From Atherix ibis (taxonomy: Eukaryota; Arthropoda; Insecta; Diptera; Athericidae): a stretch of DNA of 64,000 nucleotides. Below the pieces are notes generated by a model. The model saw only the letters and a program-made list of their open reading frames with translations. It made no database searches and was not told the origin of the DNA. Position numbers and translations under genes: made by a program. Location of the stretch: contig OY282606.1 in the NCBI GenBank assembly GCA_958298945.1, forward strand, positions 72,713,622 through 72,777,621. Reading direction: 5' to 3'. This document shows, piece by piece, positions 46,599-59,085 of the stretch; position 1 is the first letter of the stretch, and every line of letters begins with the position of its first letter.

Positions 46599-46899
46599 CT
46601 AAAAGTGATAGTATTTCCGATTCGGAATAAAATGAAGATGTAACCATGAAAACCGCCGCGACAATCACCATATGGTGATCAGATCAAATGGATTATTATT
46701 TATCCATTGAAAACATAAAATATGTTACTTCAAAGTTATGTAATATTATGAATGTAAAAGTAGTTTTGTTAAAGATCACTTGTTGGACTAAAATTGAAAT
46801 TTAAAAAAAAATGCAATTATTTTTTTAATACAATTATTTTTTTAATGTAATTTTATTCATTTATAGAGTAATTATCAGGGCTAATTATTTTTGAAATAT

Positions 46900-47262
46900 T
46901 TAATAGATCCTCATGTTAATACGAAAGTCAAATTATTACCTTATCCTCAAATCCTTAATATCTAAACGCTTCTTTTTAAATATTCATATATTTACCATAG
47001 TGTTTGCTGGAGTTCCTCAGGAAAGTACCCTTAGTCCTAACCTTTACAATACATGTACACAAAGATCTTCTTTGGTGCCTACGCAGAAGAGCGAGCGTGT
47101 TTGTCATTCCACTTATAAGTTGTCCTTCATATATACAAGGTCCACCATTAAAAATTAAAGAAGCACAAATTTTATATTGGAAATTCTGCCATTCTTTATT
47201 AAAATATTTCGCAGAGACTTTACCAATTATGAATAAAAAATAATATTGGCCAAATGTCTCCC
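46900..47262 (+). mobile_element. Jockey RT fragment, left part
   Basis: The plus strand reads IVFAGVPQESTLSPNLYNTC, the conserved Jockey RT block (usual AGVPQGSvLsPiLYNiy), then degenerates. Together with 48200-48700 it appears to be one Jockey element split by the antisense transposon at 47265-48140. It lies in an intron of candidate gene B on the opposite strand. Confidence 0.7.
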
Positions 47263-47264
47263 AC

Positions 47265-48140
47265 GGCTACGTTTAAAGATAACGATCCTTTCGATAATAT
47301 TTTAATTGGCTTTGAACTCTTGAATTGTATGTGGACTATTCTTATAAATATCTTATCTTTCACATAGCCTCGCAATAAGAAGTCCAACAGCGTTAAATAA
47401 TATATTTTTGGTGACCAATTAACACCACATCTTTCCGAAATTAGATGCCCATTGAATTAGGTTATCAATAAATCGATTGTTTCATCGGTAGGCGGCAACA
47501 TGTTGAAACCACAAGTCCTCGACATCCACATCATCAAAAATTAGCCATGAAAAATTGCTTACCATGTCTCTGTAGCGCACTTCATCGACAGTAACTATAG
47601 CACCAGCCTCATTTTAAAAAAAAAAAAAAAAAACTTGGACCAATGATGCCAACGTGATGAATTTAATGTTTGTAAAATTACTGATCTTGGATTTTCAGAT
47701 ATTCAAATGCCTAAATTTTCTTTGTTAACATTTTCATTTCCCGACGAATAATTTATGAACATTGAAAATTATTTGGTAGCTTTAATTCTTATACCAATTA
47801 GACCTTTTAAGACCTAAGAGCCAAATCTTTTTACAAAATTTTGTGGACAGTTCCAATTGTTGAGAACGTCATGAAATCGATCAAACTGGATGCTCTGTAA
47901 TACTTTTACTCACCGAAGGAATATTCTCATCTGAACAAGGACATGTTGTTATTGGTATGTTTTATACCGAACCAATGACTCAAATTTATCCGCCAAATTT
48001 ATGATCGCAAGCTCAGATGGACGATCATTGCGACCAAAAATATCACGAATTTTACGAAATCCAATTTTATGATGGATTTTAATATAATTTTGCGCAAAAC
48101 TAATAAATGGTAAACCTTCTGCTGCGAACATGTTAAAAAT
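47265..48140 (-). mobile_element. Tc1/mariner-like transposon relic of the DUF4817-associated type
   Basis: The minus strand starts at ATG 48131 and reads AQNYIKIHHKIGFRKIRDIF then DRPSELAIINLADKFE, an N-terminal helix-turn-helix. Later it has SSGNENVNKENLGI (usual FSDEAHF...NKQN.RIW), GIIGPSFFF around a long A/T homopolymer at 47615-47632, and EEAGAIVTVDEVRYRDMVSN (usual EdeaG.tvTVn.eRYrdMi..F). It ends with IYKNSPHTIQEFKA. This is the insect transposase type whose proteins usually read GPYFFED then TVNSERY. The catalytic HQDGA region is present but altered (WFQHVAAYR). Dead. Confidence 0.75.
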
Positions 48141-48199
48141 TGAATGATAGAACTATTAACATATCTAATTTTAATCCTATTAAAAAAAATTACTGACTG

Positions 48200-48705
48200 G
48201 TAGAAATTTTCTTTGCATCACAAACCCTTAAAATTCAGATTTTTATACTTCCGGAGTGGTTTAAAGGATGGAAAAGTATGGCAGTAAATTTACCTAATTG
48301 GCAATAACAAATGTTGGTCATAATATAACTGTATAGTATCTTGGACCTTAGAAAAACTTTTAAGACGTAATCTAAGACAATTATAGAGACTCTAAGACCA
48401 TTGGTCAATACTTGCACTTGATGATAAAATACTTATTCATACGATATTACTCAGAACAATATGGACATAGGGACTTGGGTTGTCGATGTCAACTAAACGA
48501 TACTATTACCAAGAAAATCTATTCCTCCAATCAATCAAATTTCATTCACGTCTTGCTAATCCACAAAATCTACTTGTTGAAAAACTCTTCATGGCTCCTC
48601 TTACAGAAAATTCTCAGCGACGTTCCCAAAGGATCTTATTTTAAATAACAACTAAAAGTTTAAAAAAAAGTAAAACAAAACTAAAAAAAATTAAACAATA
48701 TGAAA
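48200..48705 (+). mobile_element. Jockey retrotransposon 3' end
   Basis: The plus strand reads WFKGWKSMAVN (usual WlkkWrIkvN) near 48258, TVYLGP near 48333 (usual VKYLGL), ILLRTIWTYGLGLSMST near 48450 (usual LrPiWtYG), and finally FHSRLANPQNLLVEKL and RRSQRILF before a stop. This is the normal C-terminal order of Jockey ORF2. An A-rich tail (48655-48705) follows, consistent with a retrotransposed 3' end. Confidence 0.72.
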
Positions 48706-48719
48706 TTAATTATGTTTCT

Positions 48720-50875
48720 TTAACGTGATATACTTGTCGTTAGACAAAACACCACGAGTCGCCTACGACCATAGGGATTGAGTTACGCTCAATAAACGCA
48801 CCACCATTACTGGCAGTTTACAGTCAGTAACCAGTTACAAGATGGTTACTGCAACTGTTAGTGGCGAAGACTATCTAAACCTACACTGTTATAAGCAGAG
48901 ACAGTGCCCGAGATAATTACTAGTATCTCCCACTAGTGATCCGAAGACCGTACCCGCGATATGGGTATTAACCACAGCCACCACGTTGCTGCCTAAGGCG
49001 CCCAACCATTATCGGGCACAATGTGTTTTAACCAATTTTTGTTTTACGAATACTTCGGTTTGTACTCCGCTCATTGATCTACTGTCAGGAATCTTGTAAA
49101 TTCCTAGGCACCGTTAAGCCAGCTCAGGTACGTGGGTTTGCCAAGACCCGAAAGCACAACCGGAATTGACCTTTGTCTTTCAGCCAGTTGTGGCCACCTT
49201 GCGTTTCACTCGCATACACATTCACTACCCATTCATCAAACGTATTCGTCTCTCAAACAGTGTCATGTCAAATTCAGCCAAACATTCCCTTCTCTCAGGT
49301 GTACTAAGTGCACCACCCAAATCCACTCGACTTTCATTCACTCTAATGTTATAAGCATCCAAATCCTGAATATTCCCATATAGATCACACTCCGCGAGGA
49401 GATGATAGGCACTTTCTTGTGGCGCACCGCACAGACACTCTTCTCTTTCACTCAATCCTCTCTTATAGAGAAACTCATTCATACTGCCATTCCCGGTTAT
49501 CAAATAACCTAGGAACAGACCACATTCAAACTTGTTTGCCGAAGCAAACCTAACACATGAGATGAACATCTGGGTTCATCTCCCATTATCACTCTCATCC
49601 CAACGCTGTTGCCAAATCTCATACATTTTATCCAAGACTAGAGCTTGCCGTTGGCGATCTCCAAACTCCTGGATTTGCTCGTTTATAATAGGGCAGCCAT
49701 ACACTAATACAATGCCACGCCGCATCCGATAGAGAATACTTCTACGGAGCACCTCTAGATCCCATCGGGTTTCTCCCAATAAGACCTACATTGCATTGGT
49801 GAAAACTGTCCTACAAAAATTTAGACATGCATACAGGACAAACCGCTGAATATTGTTGAATCTGTTCCTAGCATACTTAAACCCCATCACATCACCCCAA
49901 ACACATGCTCCATACGCCATACATGCAATAAACAACCTCTTGTATAATATTCGCTTCGCATTGCCCTCCCCCGAATACCCCACTCCCTCTTTAATACCCT
50001 CTTCAGACATCCAGTGGTTCTAAACACTTTCTTTTCGAGGTGGTTCAACTGGGGTCCGAAATTCAGGCGCTCACTCACTCGGACACCGAGATATCGCACT
50101 TTTGGTGAATATCGCAGTGCCGCATTTGTCATTCTCCCATTTAGTACCCTACTCAGGCAAGGAAGCCCTTCAATAACATTCATTCGTTGTTTCTCTCGGA
50201 GGTACCCACACCCACGCGCTCACCCCATTCATATACAAGACTCATACATTCTGAGCCCCTCATCTCGAAATTCAGACGACAATCACCCCCAATCAAAAGA
50301 AGCACGTCATTTGCATAGAGAACAACCTTGCATTCCATTCTCTCTAGCAATAGCAGCAGACCATTTATCATCATGTTCTAAATGGCCGGACCAGCCACAG
50401 AACCCTGTGGGCAGCCCCGAACCATCTGGCGCATGACCCTCACATTTTTCCCAATCACAATTACATACCTTTCCTCTAAGTAGCTCATCCAGAGATGAAC
50501 TTCATCACACTCTACCTCACGAAGCCTCTCAATCATTCGATCCCACGTCAAACAGTTGAATGCCGACTTGAAGACGACAAACAATCTCAATACATACTTG
50601 CAGCCACTCTCCTCAACATAGGTCCTTGCACGCATCCAGGCATCCTCAGTAGATTTACCATCAGTAAATCCATACTGGGAGCCGGATACGCCACTTTCAG
50701 TCAGTCTTACATTTAGCTGGCATACCATCACTGAAACCAGACATATAGGTCTATAGGAGGATGGATCCGTCAATTGTGTGTCATGAGACTTGAGCAAAAT
50801 AACCAAATCCCGCCTTTTCCATTCATTTGGAAAAACGCCATTTCTCAGACATTCAAAACAATATGAAATATCTAT
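48720..50875 (-). mobile_element. R1-clade retrotransposon, 5'-truncated
   Basis: Minus-strand ORF2 from the RT start to the end. It opens GVFPNEWKRRDLVILLKSHD (50850), then DPSSYRPICLVSV. Block A is LRLFVVFKSAFNCLTWDR, where the catalytic Asp (usual FVDFKGAF) is Val. RGCPQGSVAGPAI follows, and block C is VLYANDVLLLIGGD (YAND instead of YADD). The thumb/linker (YLGVRVSERLNFGPQL, about 50090) and a cysteine knuckle (CLCGAPQESAYHLLAECDLY, 49380-49440) follow GNGSMNEFLYKRGLSE. Both RT catalytic blocks are damaged and frameshifts separate the pieces. The 3' UTR (48720-49160) matches that at 22050-22420. Confidence 0.93.
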
Positions 50876-53133
50876 ATTAAATGAAATAAAATCATAATAC
50901 TGAGGAATGTTAGTCCTTTAAATACTAAATCATAGTACGCTATTGAGGAGCATCGCCGGGGTGTTTGCTCCTATACGATATTTTTTTTTTTTGTATTTAA
51001 CACAGACTATTTTTACATATATGTGTATTGTAGTTCCAAATAACTTTATTTATAAGAAAAAATCATATTTCTGATTAAGTTTTTAGTAGTTTTATTTTAA
51101 CAAATTCAGAAAGACAAAAGTATTGCAATACTGAAAAGTAAAACCAATGTTATTCTTAATCAGCTATTTAATGAGACTAAGAATACTAGGCTGAATTTCT
51201 AACCTTACTCGATATCTCTATCGGTAAAGATGAGTTATAATAAATGTAAAAATTACTCGATAGCTAATTTTCACATAATAGAAGCATACTTCGATTTTAA
51301 GGTTCTTAAAAATATATCTTTTCTTGAACTAGACCAACAAAAAAATTGAAAATAAATTCTAAAAACCAAATTAAAATATATTATATTAACTAATTGCTGA
51401 TTAGTTTATTAATACACAAAAAAATATTTATTAACACAAAATCATCAAAAAGAAAATAATAGAAATAGATATAATATTCAGATTAGTCCAATTTTTATGC
51501 TCACGTAAGTATACTTTTTATTATTATTATTCCACAAGGAAGTCATATTGGTCCGGTTTTTTATAAGTACAATACATTGAGAAAAAAAAACTGAAAATTA
51601 AATGCGACAGAAAATCTTCTATATTATTCTTTGTTTCAAACTTAAATTCTTCAATTTTCTTTTTTAAAATAAAAAAAAAAAGTTAAGCTATTCTTACTAG
51701 AAATAGTTATTTAATAGTTCATTCACGTAAAAACAAAAATTCATAGAGCCAACAATGTCTTAAATACTAAAATAAATATAAAACAACAAAAAAATTATTT
51801 CCAATTTTTCAAACTTATTTACTATTAATGCAGATATTGAAATAATGAAAAAAAATAAGCAAAAATAGATTTTCCTATTGACCCTGATCGACATAACCAC
51901 TATTTGCGATCGATAACAATTATATTCGATTTATTTAACCGTTCATGCGCATAACCGACATCCTTGTTTCAGATAATCGAAATAAATTTACTTCTGACCA
52001 ACGATGAATACTAAATAATCAGCATTTTGAACCTGAACTACACGTAACAAATTCAAATTCAGATAGTGTCCACTTGAACATGAATTTTTAATAAGATACT
52101 AACATTGATGCTTTATTTCAATACAGTCTCTTCCGTAAAAATTTGACATTTTTCATTGACATTATTTTATTTATGTAAAAAACTTTTATTTTTCAAAGAT
52201 CTTAATATGAATTTTTAGCTACTGCAAATTTTTCTTAAATTTTTCTCTTATCTAGGATTGTTCCTGCTACAAGTTCTAATAAGTAATTTTTTTACTTAAA
52301 AACTATTTGTTAAAAATCAATTTAAATTTTCTGTTCCACCTGTTTATAAATTGTTTTTGAGCTTTTACTACTGAACCCGCTTACTTTGTCTTCACTACCA
52401 AAAAAGTCAACAAGCTTGTTTGCATAACTTCAACTCTGCTTCTCAGCCAGTCAAGAAGTGGGACACTGTGATCATTGGTATTTATTGAGCCCCAAGTGAT
52501 TATTTAGTAATAATTAAAGACTTAAATAAAACACACCAACTAAAACGGGTTGATGTTTTATAAACAAAACGCCAACTGAACAATTTCCCATACATAAAAA
52601 TACAATTTTTTTCTGATCTTTTCATCATTTTTTTTCTCTGATGCAATACGAAAACTAGAATGTTTTTTAAGGTGATGGTCGACAATTGTCCTTGCAAAAG
52701 AAAATATTTATGTTGGAATTTTTCTATATTTTCAACTGCCAGAGAACATAATTTTTCTTTTTGATGCTCGTCTTCACAACACCTTTTGGCCATTCGGATT
52801 CAATTCAAAATTACCCATTAACCATTTATCCATTATACACATAACCATTATCCATCACCCAATGGGTACATTTATATGTTAGTAGGATGCAATTGTTATA
52901 ACCTTAGTATGATGGGCTTTATTGCAACGTTTATGTTTAATTTAAACTTTTCGATTGCTCACAATATAAGCATTTTTCTTAATTAATCAATCGAGTTTGT
53001 CTAGTTACGCCATAATAAATTGTTTGTACGATGCACAACTTAGACGGATTATAAAATGAAATTGTATTAAATCACCATTCTTCGTTTTCGTAATATTTTC
53101 CATACACCATCGTTAGTGATCACTCAACCAAAC
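50876..53133. other. AT-rich DNA (candidate intron of gene B)
   Basis: Mostly AT-rich. A GC-richer patch at 52370-52800 contains a 97-codon minus frame (52500-52793) and other short open frames but no motif I can name. It may be an old transposon. A degenerate ccatta-type simple repeat is at about 52813-52860. Confidence 0.4.
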
Positions 53134-53303
53134 CAGATAGGTTCCTCTAAAATAATCATCCGTAAGCCGGGCGTATGCACCATTGTTTGGTGATATTTCA
53201 AGATCATTAACAGGTATCAGAATGGAATCATTTACTATAGGAAGAATTACATATTTCTTTTCGAAAGTATTTTTAATTATTATTTGATTTTTTTTGTAAG
53301 ATC
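53134..53303 (-). CDS. candidate gene B, internal exon
   Basis: 170 bases in a GC-richer patch. In the shared phase it reads SYKKNQIIIKNTFEKKYVIL, then PIVNDSILIPVNDLEISPNN and GAYARLTDDYFRGTYL. The donor on the minus strand is CTG|GTTTGG (53128-53133), the same unusual sequence seen at 63918-63923. The acceptor (ccgctag, ending at 53304) has a weak pyrimidine tract, so the true start could lie further downstream. The reading frame is open throughout and ends in phase 0, matching the 46550-46598 exon. Unrecognised. Confidence 0.52.
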
Positions 53304-54475
53304 CTAGCGGATATTTGTGGGTAATTTAATTTTTTTTTAAATATTTTAGCAGGCTTTAAATTATTTTTAATGACTTTTCTCAAAGAACTGAATTATAAAA
53401 ATATATATTTGTACTCAAGAATTAAAAGTAACATTGTCAGATTGTAGCAATTTCCGTGAAAGTCTTTCTAGACAAAAATACTTGAAGGATATTTGTCAAT
53501 AGAACTATCAGAAAATTCTTTTTCATTCAATCTATAATAAAGAATTTTCGTAAATTACAATATTTTCGATATTATTTTTAACAATTTATGTGAATAGGTT
53601 TTATAATTTCGGACAGTAAATATTATTAAAACCTTATACTTTCATTAAAGAAATCAATCATAATTTATTATCAAAACAATCACAACAACAACAAAATTTG
53701 ATCCAATGGACTCGAATTTATTAAAATATAGTCTTCATAAAGAATATCCCAATACATTTTGAACAAAAAACCCCTAAGAACTGTAGCAAAATATTTATTT
53801 CCCCATATTAGTAAATATAATTTTGTTCTCTTCCCGTCTCTGATAAAAAATAAAACCCATAAAAATTTATTTTTTCCCATTTTCCATGAGCAAAAAGTCT
53901 TTAAATTAGATTTTTTTCCAAAATATTCTATTTGTAAATTAACATAATCGATAAAAAATTGCATTTAAAACAGTTTTTTGCGGAATTCTAAATCATCTCT
54001 TCAGAAATATGCATACTAAAGATAAGCTAAATAAAACGCTGAAAGTAAAATTTGCTTTGCACTAATTTTTACAAAACCCCTTTAAGGTCAAATTTTTTAA
54101 CATCTACAAAATGTATAAGACACTCCAATATGGATCACATAAGAAAAAATTTCACAAAAAATTAATGTTTAATGCTACTAAGGTCATGAGAGAAGCTAAT
54201 TGGTAAAAAAAAATCAATGTTTTAATTTAATTTAATTTGAAAAACGATTTTTATCAGTTAAATTCGAGAAAAAAATTTTAGTGAAAAAAAATTAGACTAA
54301 ACGTAAGATTTTTTTCTATTTTTTGAGCTTTTAATTTGTGGACAAATCTCGACTAGGTATTAATAAAAGTGAAAATTTTCTTTTAAATTGACGATTATTT
54401 AATGGTAAGTTGGGAATTAGGACTTCTGAGTAATTTTGGTTTTGTGTAATTACAGCTTCTAGCATAACTTATATG
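53304..54475. other. AT-rich DNA (candidate intron)
   Basis: Two overlapping antisense frames (53680-53964 and 53759-53947) are Lys/Phe/Asn-rich and look like noise. Nothing supportable. Confidence 0.4.
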
Positions 54476-54479
54476 CTCT

Positions 54480-55620
54480 GACTAAAAATATTGCTCCATC
54501 AAAAGCAGAGCCTATTTTGTTTTCTACTGTTATGAATGTAGCCGATTTAGACTTTGCGGGCCAAAGTTTTCTGAATCTTACAGAATAGGTGTCCTACCCA
54601 CCTAATCATGCAGGCGGGAAAATATTCTTCGAAGAATACCTATCCCCAATAAAGCTAAAAGTTGGAACAACTCTTGCCACAGACCCAAGTTTCCAAGCAT
54701 TACATGATGTTTGAAATAACGAAGGTTCTGTCCATCTTCGACTTTACAATGGAAAGCTACGAGTGAAATAATTTGGACTGGCTTAAAAAAGCACGATTGG
54801 TGGTCCCGTCAATTGAAGAAGACATTCTGTCGCCACTAATTATCGAAGAAACGATACAAGCGATCTGTCGACTGAAGAACCACCAGTCGGCCTGTCTCGT
54901 CAGGATCACCAACAAACTGGTAAAGTACGGAAGTAACACAGTCCACTAAATAGTTAAAAAATTAATAGTCCAAGTCTAGAATATCGAATCAATACCGGAT
55001 AACTAGCACCTTGGTATTATCTGTCTTATACTCACAAAAGAAGATATCACAAAGTGTATCAGTTATAGAGGTATTAGGTTGCTGAGTACCATCTATAAGA
55101 AATTTTCCGCTACCTCTGAATTTGACTACTTTAAGATATATATAGCCGAAGCACTTTCAGAACCATTTAACATCCACAATGGTCTCCGGCAAAGACACAC
55201 ACTTTCGTCCATTCTATTAAACACAGGTACTAAAAAAGTGATTCGTTACTCATGGAATACCATTTTCAGTATGTTTGCCCAGCTTTTAGAATACGCCGAC
55301 CACACCGGACAATTCCGGAGTTTATATAACGATGAGATCCTGTAGCATTACCCAGCTCAGTACAAAATTAAGCTCAATAGGCTGCAGTGGAGAGGACTCT
55401 CAACCCATATGGACGACTTTCCAGGCATGTGGATCATTACCCCAGAAAACGAGGTAGGCTCTGTCTTTGGTGAAACGACAGCGTTAGCCAGAACGTAAGA
55501 ACATGCTTGGAGTGTCGCACTAGTAAACCGTAGCGCAAAGCCGGGACGTCTGGAATAGTAAACCGTAGCAAAGCCGGGACGACTCCCGTTGTCGCACCGT
55601 TGGTTGTGATGATAATTTTA
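54480..55620 (+). mobile_element. RTE-type retrotransposon relic
   Basis: The plus strand has EETIQAICRLKNHQSACLVR (usual EvieaIkrLKnnKAaG.D) at 54850-54900. The frame at 55079-55345 has FNIHNGLRQRHTLSSILLN and KKVIRYS, the fingers/palm blocks, then LEYADHTG as a remnant of the catalytic box. The tail reads KIKLNRLQWRGLS. A 26-28 bp tandem duplication (tagtaaaccgtagc, then caaagccgggacg) is at 55521-55581. Inactive. Same family as 20926-21860. Confidence 0.8.
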
Positions 55621-55734
55621 TCAACTGTTACTTTTGAACTTAGATAGAATAAAGGCTTTAATTTTTTTAAATTATAGAAACTATTTGGTTAATAGTGCAG
55701 AATTTGATTAATTAAATGTTAGAATTGGTCTTCG

Positions 55735-56150
55735 ATATCAATCTGCTTGGCTTTGCAATTATTCTTGGGCAGTCTTCGATTTCTTGTCACCGTTTTAATG
55801 TTGCCAATGACTTCTCATACAGATTCTTCGGTCTTTGTCATTATGGTGATATTGTCAGCGTATACTAATAGTTGAATAGAACTAATATTGATTATATCTC
55901 TCATCAAATCAGTTCGAAATCACCTTTTCCAGAGCCAGGTTAAAAATCACACACGGGAATGTGTCTCCTTTCCGGAGGAATTTACTATCTTTAATGGATT
56001 TTTAAAAGTGATTTTATCATTGTGAACATATTCGTTAAGTTGGGATATTGAACTCTATCAGCTTACATAGAATTTCACCTCGACGAGGCTATCATAGCCC
56101 GGCTACCTGGTCGATGTAAATATGGTCAAGGTGCTGTCAATATGCTAACA
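55735..56150 (-). mobile_element. RTE-type retrotransposon fragment, opposite strand
   Basis: The minus strand reads NSIQLLVYADNITIMTKTEE at about 55820-55880, an RTE palm with YADN in place of YADD. It is followed by VIGNIKTVTRNRRLPKN. Upstream pieces resemble the LRQGD and FNLALEKV blocks with frameshifts. It lies head-on to the preceding plus-strand copy. Inactive. Confidence 0.7.
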
Positions 56151-57025
56151 ACTTTTTCATCGACTACCGCAAAAAGAATATCGAATTTTTCATACTACTT
56201 ATTTTCTATTACATAGTACCTTAGTAGTAATTTTTTTTTTCTTAAAGTTCAGATAATTCAAAAGTTTCCTGAATTTTTTATATTTATTTATGGCTTATGG
56301 TAAACGCATACTAAGCATCAATCCAGTCTGCAATTATCTCATCTTAATATTCCTGGTTTTAAAATTCAATTTTTGAGATTATTACGCTACTTGAAATAGA
56401 CTTCCTATTTAAACGTCTTATATACTATTTCATAGAGAATATCTTATTAATTCTTATACAAAATTCAGCTATAAAACTTTGATACCAGAGATGCTAAAAT
56501 CAATTTATGTCTTCTCACTTTTAGAAAAATCCTATTTAGAAAAATTGAAAAATTAATATTTAATTAAAAAAAAATGAAATGTGTGCTAACAAACTAAACT
56601 GTTAATAGTGTCAACACTACCTAAAGTAAATAAAACTGATTAACATTTCAGTAGATTGAATATTAAGTTAAGAGTTTTTTGCTACGTTTAACGAAAGCGA
56701 AAGTGATTAAATATTTCGTTTCACTGAATTTATTTACTTAACACACTGAATATTACGTGATAAATGCATGATTTTGAGGAAATCCAACGATGAAATATTT
56801 TGCAATGATGATATGAGAAAATTATCTATCAATGAGCACATCTACTTGTATTAGAGTAATACGTCTTTGACATTAAAGGTTAATTTATAAAGTAAGGACC
56901 TGATACTCATATGAACCATTTTTCTATATTTATCGATTCAAAACTTAAAATTTTTTTATTACTAATTAAATAAGATTTCGGATCGGTAGGAAAAATACAT
57001 TTTTCATTCGAATTATTTCTATATA
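56151..57025. other. AT-rich DNA
   Basis: No supportable feature. Confidence 0.45.
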
Positions 57026-57026
57026 C

Positions 57027-58291
57027 TAGGTGTATAAGCTTAAATCTGCTGTTTTTTAGTAAAAAAAAAACACGTGTTTTTTTCATAGAAGGCAAAAAAA
57101 ATTATTCAAAGTACTTGCCCCCGCTAGCTACACATTTTTCCCATCTCTCGGGCAATTTGTGGATACCACGCCAACAAAATTCCCTATCTTTCGAGGCAAA
57201 CCACTCATCAGCCATGTTCGGACGTCTTTGTAAGAATCGAAGTGCTGCTCAGCGAGCGCGTGGCCCATCGACGAAAACAGGTGATAGTCGGAAGGTGGGG
57301 TAGCACCTCCCAGTTGAGTGTCTCTAAGTAGTTTCGGACCATTTTTGACGTGTGCGATTGTGCGTTGTCGTGGAGGAAAATCAGCTTGTCATGTCTTTGT
57401 TGATAATCCGTCTTTTTTTCACGGAAAGAACGGTGCAATTTGATCAGTTGTTGGTAGAAGCGATGGGCATTGATAGTCCCACCAGGTTTCAATATCTCAT
57501 AGAAGACGACATCCTGCTGATCCCACCAAACGCACAGCATAGTCTTCCGTCCGAAGCGATTTGGTCTTGGGGAAGATGTTGATGGTTGGCCGAGATCATC
57601 GCACAATTTCTTGCGTTTAAAATTCTCGAAATATATCCACTTTTCATCGCCTGTCACAATCCGATGCAGGAACGACTCTCTTTTTTATCTGGCGAGCAAG
57701 ATTTCGCATGTGTTTTGGTGTCGCTCCATCTACCTATTGTTCAATTCATGCGGCTCCCATTTTCCGATCTTTTCAATCTTGCCCATGGCACGCAGTAACA
57801 CCCAATTGCTCCAAGAGCATTATTTGCGATTGGGTATTGTCTTCGTTCAAAAGAGGCTGCAATTGATGGTCCTCAACCTTCCTAGACCGATTTTTACGCT
57901 TCTTGTCCCACAAGTCAAAATTTACGTCTTTGAACCGACGAAACCCATCTCGGCACGTTGTTTCTGATAAACAACTGTCACCATAGGCCTCCATAAGCAT
58001 TCTATGCGATTCGGCAGAAAAGCAGAGTTTCTGACATATGCTATTTTTGAAGCATATGCGGGAAAAATTGAAGCAGAAAAGCAGGGCTTCCTGCATGTGC
58101 TCTTTTTCTGACACAAAACTAGACATGATTACCAAAGGAAAAATGTATGTTGTTGTACGAAATTGCTGACAATGAGCACTGATTAATGTTGACAGATGTT
58201 AAACCCATAAAAAAAAGTACGGCGTACCCATGGTAGCTTAATACGCTCACTCACGCCATCTATGACCAAACAGCGGATTTAAGCTTATACA
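57027..58291 (-). mobile_element. Mariner (mauritiana-type), nearly full length
   Basis: Left end ggtgtataagcttaaatctg and right end (reverse complement gatgtataagcttaaatccg) are matched TIRs about 1.26 kb apart. The terminal bases have diverged and no clean TA pair remains. The contained transposase pseudogene runs on the minus strand. It is the same family as the fragment at the window start, which shares the tail sequence and TIR. Confidence 0.92.
57102..58126 (-). pseudogene. Mos1-like transposase, broken
   Basis: Starts MSSFVSEKEHMQEALLFCFN at 58126. A local duplication of about 59 bp (units near 58015 and 58074) inserts a false repeat of this region. The gene then continues AESHRMLMEAYGDSCLSETT (helix-turn-helix). 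After a break, the frame 57208-57657 carries MTGDEKWIYFENF (first Asp), PRPNRFGRKTMLCVWWDQQD and KLIFLHDNAQSHTSKMV (second Asp). The YSPDLAP box is deleted (LPHLPTITCF follows directly), so the third catalytic Asp is lost. The tail near 57102-57200 again fits RGIHKLPERWEKCV. Inactive. Confidence 0.93.
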
Positions 58292-58399
58292 TCATTCTGT
58301 TAAGAAATTTTGTATAATACTCTGAACTTGAAATTTTCTTCAAAGCTGCGCTTTATATAAAAATTATATATATGAATAAATTATATATATTTCTTCGGC
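58292..58399. other. short spacer
   Basis: Nothing supportable. Confidence 0.4.
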
Positions 58400-59085
58400 T
58401 CATATAAAAATTTCTGCCTGGAAAACATGGAGTCCGGCCTAAGCCTGCTGAATCAAAAAATTTCAGACGACCCGGCTTCGCGGCACGGATTCATAAGTAC
58501 GACACACCAAGCATGTCCTTGGCATCCTGATTAAGGCTGCCGCGCCACCAAAAGTCGGCTTATTTCATTTTCTAGGACTATAAATGAAGCCACTGTAGGA
58601 CTTTTTGAGCAAGATTTTCCATACCCATACGGATTAAGTGTCCAGCCCAGCCCAGCCTATTGAGCTTAATTTTATCGAAAATGAGGTAGTTCTGGCAACG
58701 CTCCAGAATTTGGTCGTTAGTCTCCAGAATCGTCCGTTTCCATTGGGCGCCAAAAGTTCTATTTGGTATTGTCTTCGATGCCGATGCTGCCTCGATACTT
58801 TGTTTTGTTTTATTGAAGCCCCATTTATTGTAGCCCAATATTTTTTGCTGCTTGCTCAATCTTGATGACAGCGTCTCGTAGACGTCTTTCTCATCTATAC
58901 ATAATTTTGATGTCATCGGCATATGCTAAAATTTGGACAAACTTAATGGAGATAGTATCCCTCATGTTTATCCCTGAGTCACGGGTCACTTTTCCCAGTG
59001 CTACATTAAAGATAAAACAGGAAAGTACATCTTTTTGCTCAGTATCACTGTGAATATTAAATATCTCTGGAATCACTTTCAATTT
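58400..59085 (-). mobile_element. RTE-type retrotransposon relic
   Basis: The minus strand reads DVLSCFIFNVALGKVTRDSG then SIKFVQILAYADDIKIMYR (58891-59082), an intact YADD palm. The frame at 58578-58922 has EKDVYETLSSRL then NQTFGA-like and LNRLGWAGHLIRMGME blocks. The palm joins the C-terminal tail after a deletion. The segment at 58440-58540 matches the tail repeat unit at 55521-55581 (gccgcgaagccgggtcg). Inactive. Confidence 0.85.

Noticed and set aside
47609..47632. Long A homopolymer as a retroelement poly(A) tail
   Set aside because: It falls inside the antisense transposase reading (around GPSFFF) and is better explained as slippage expansion within that coding region.
57352..57967. 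Plus-strand frames of 70-118 codons
   Set aside because: They are antisense to the mariner transposase pseudogene.
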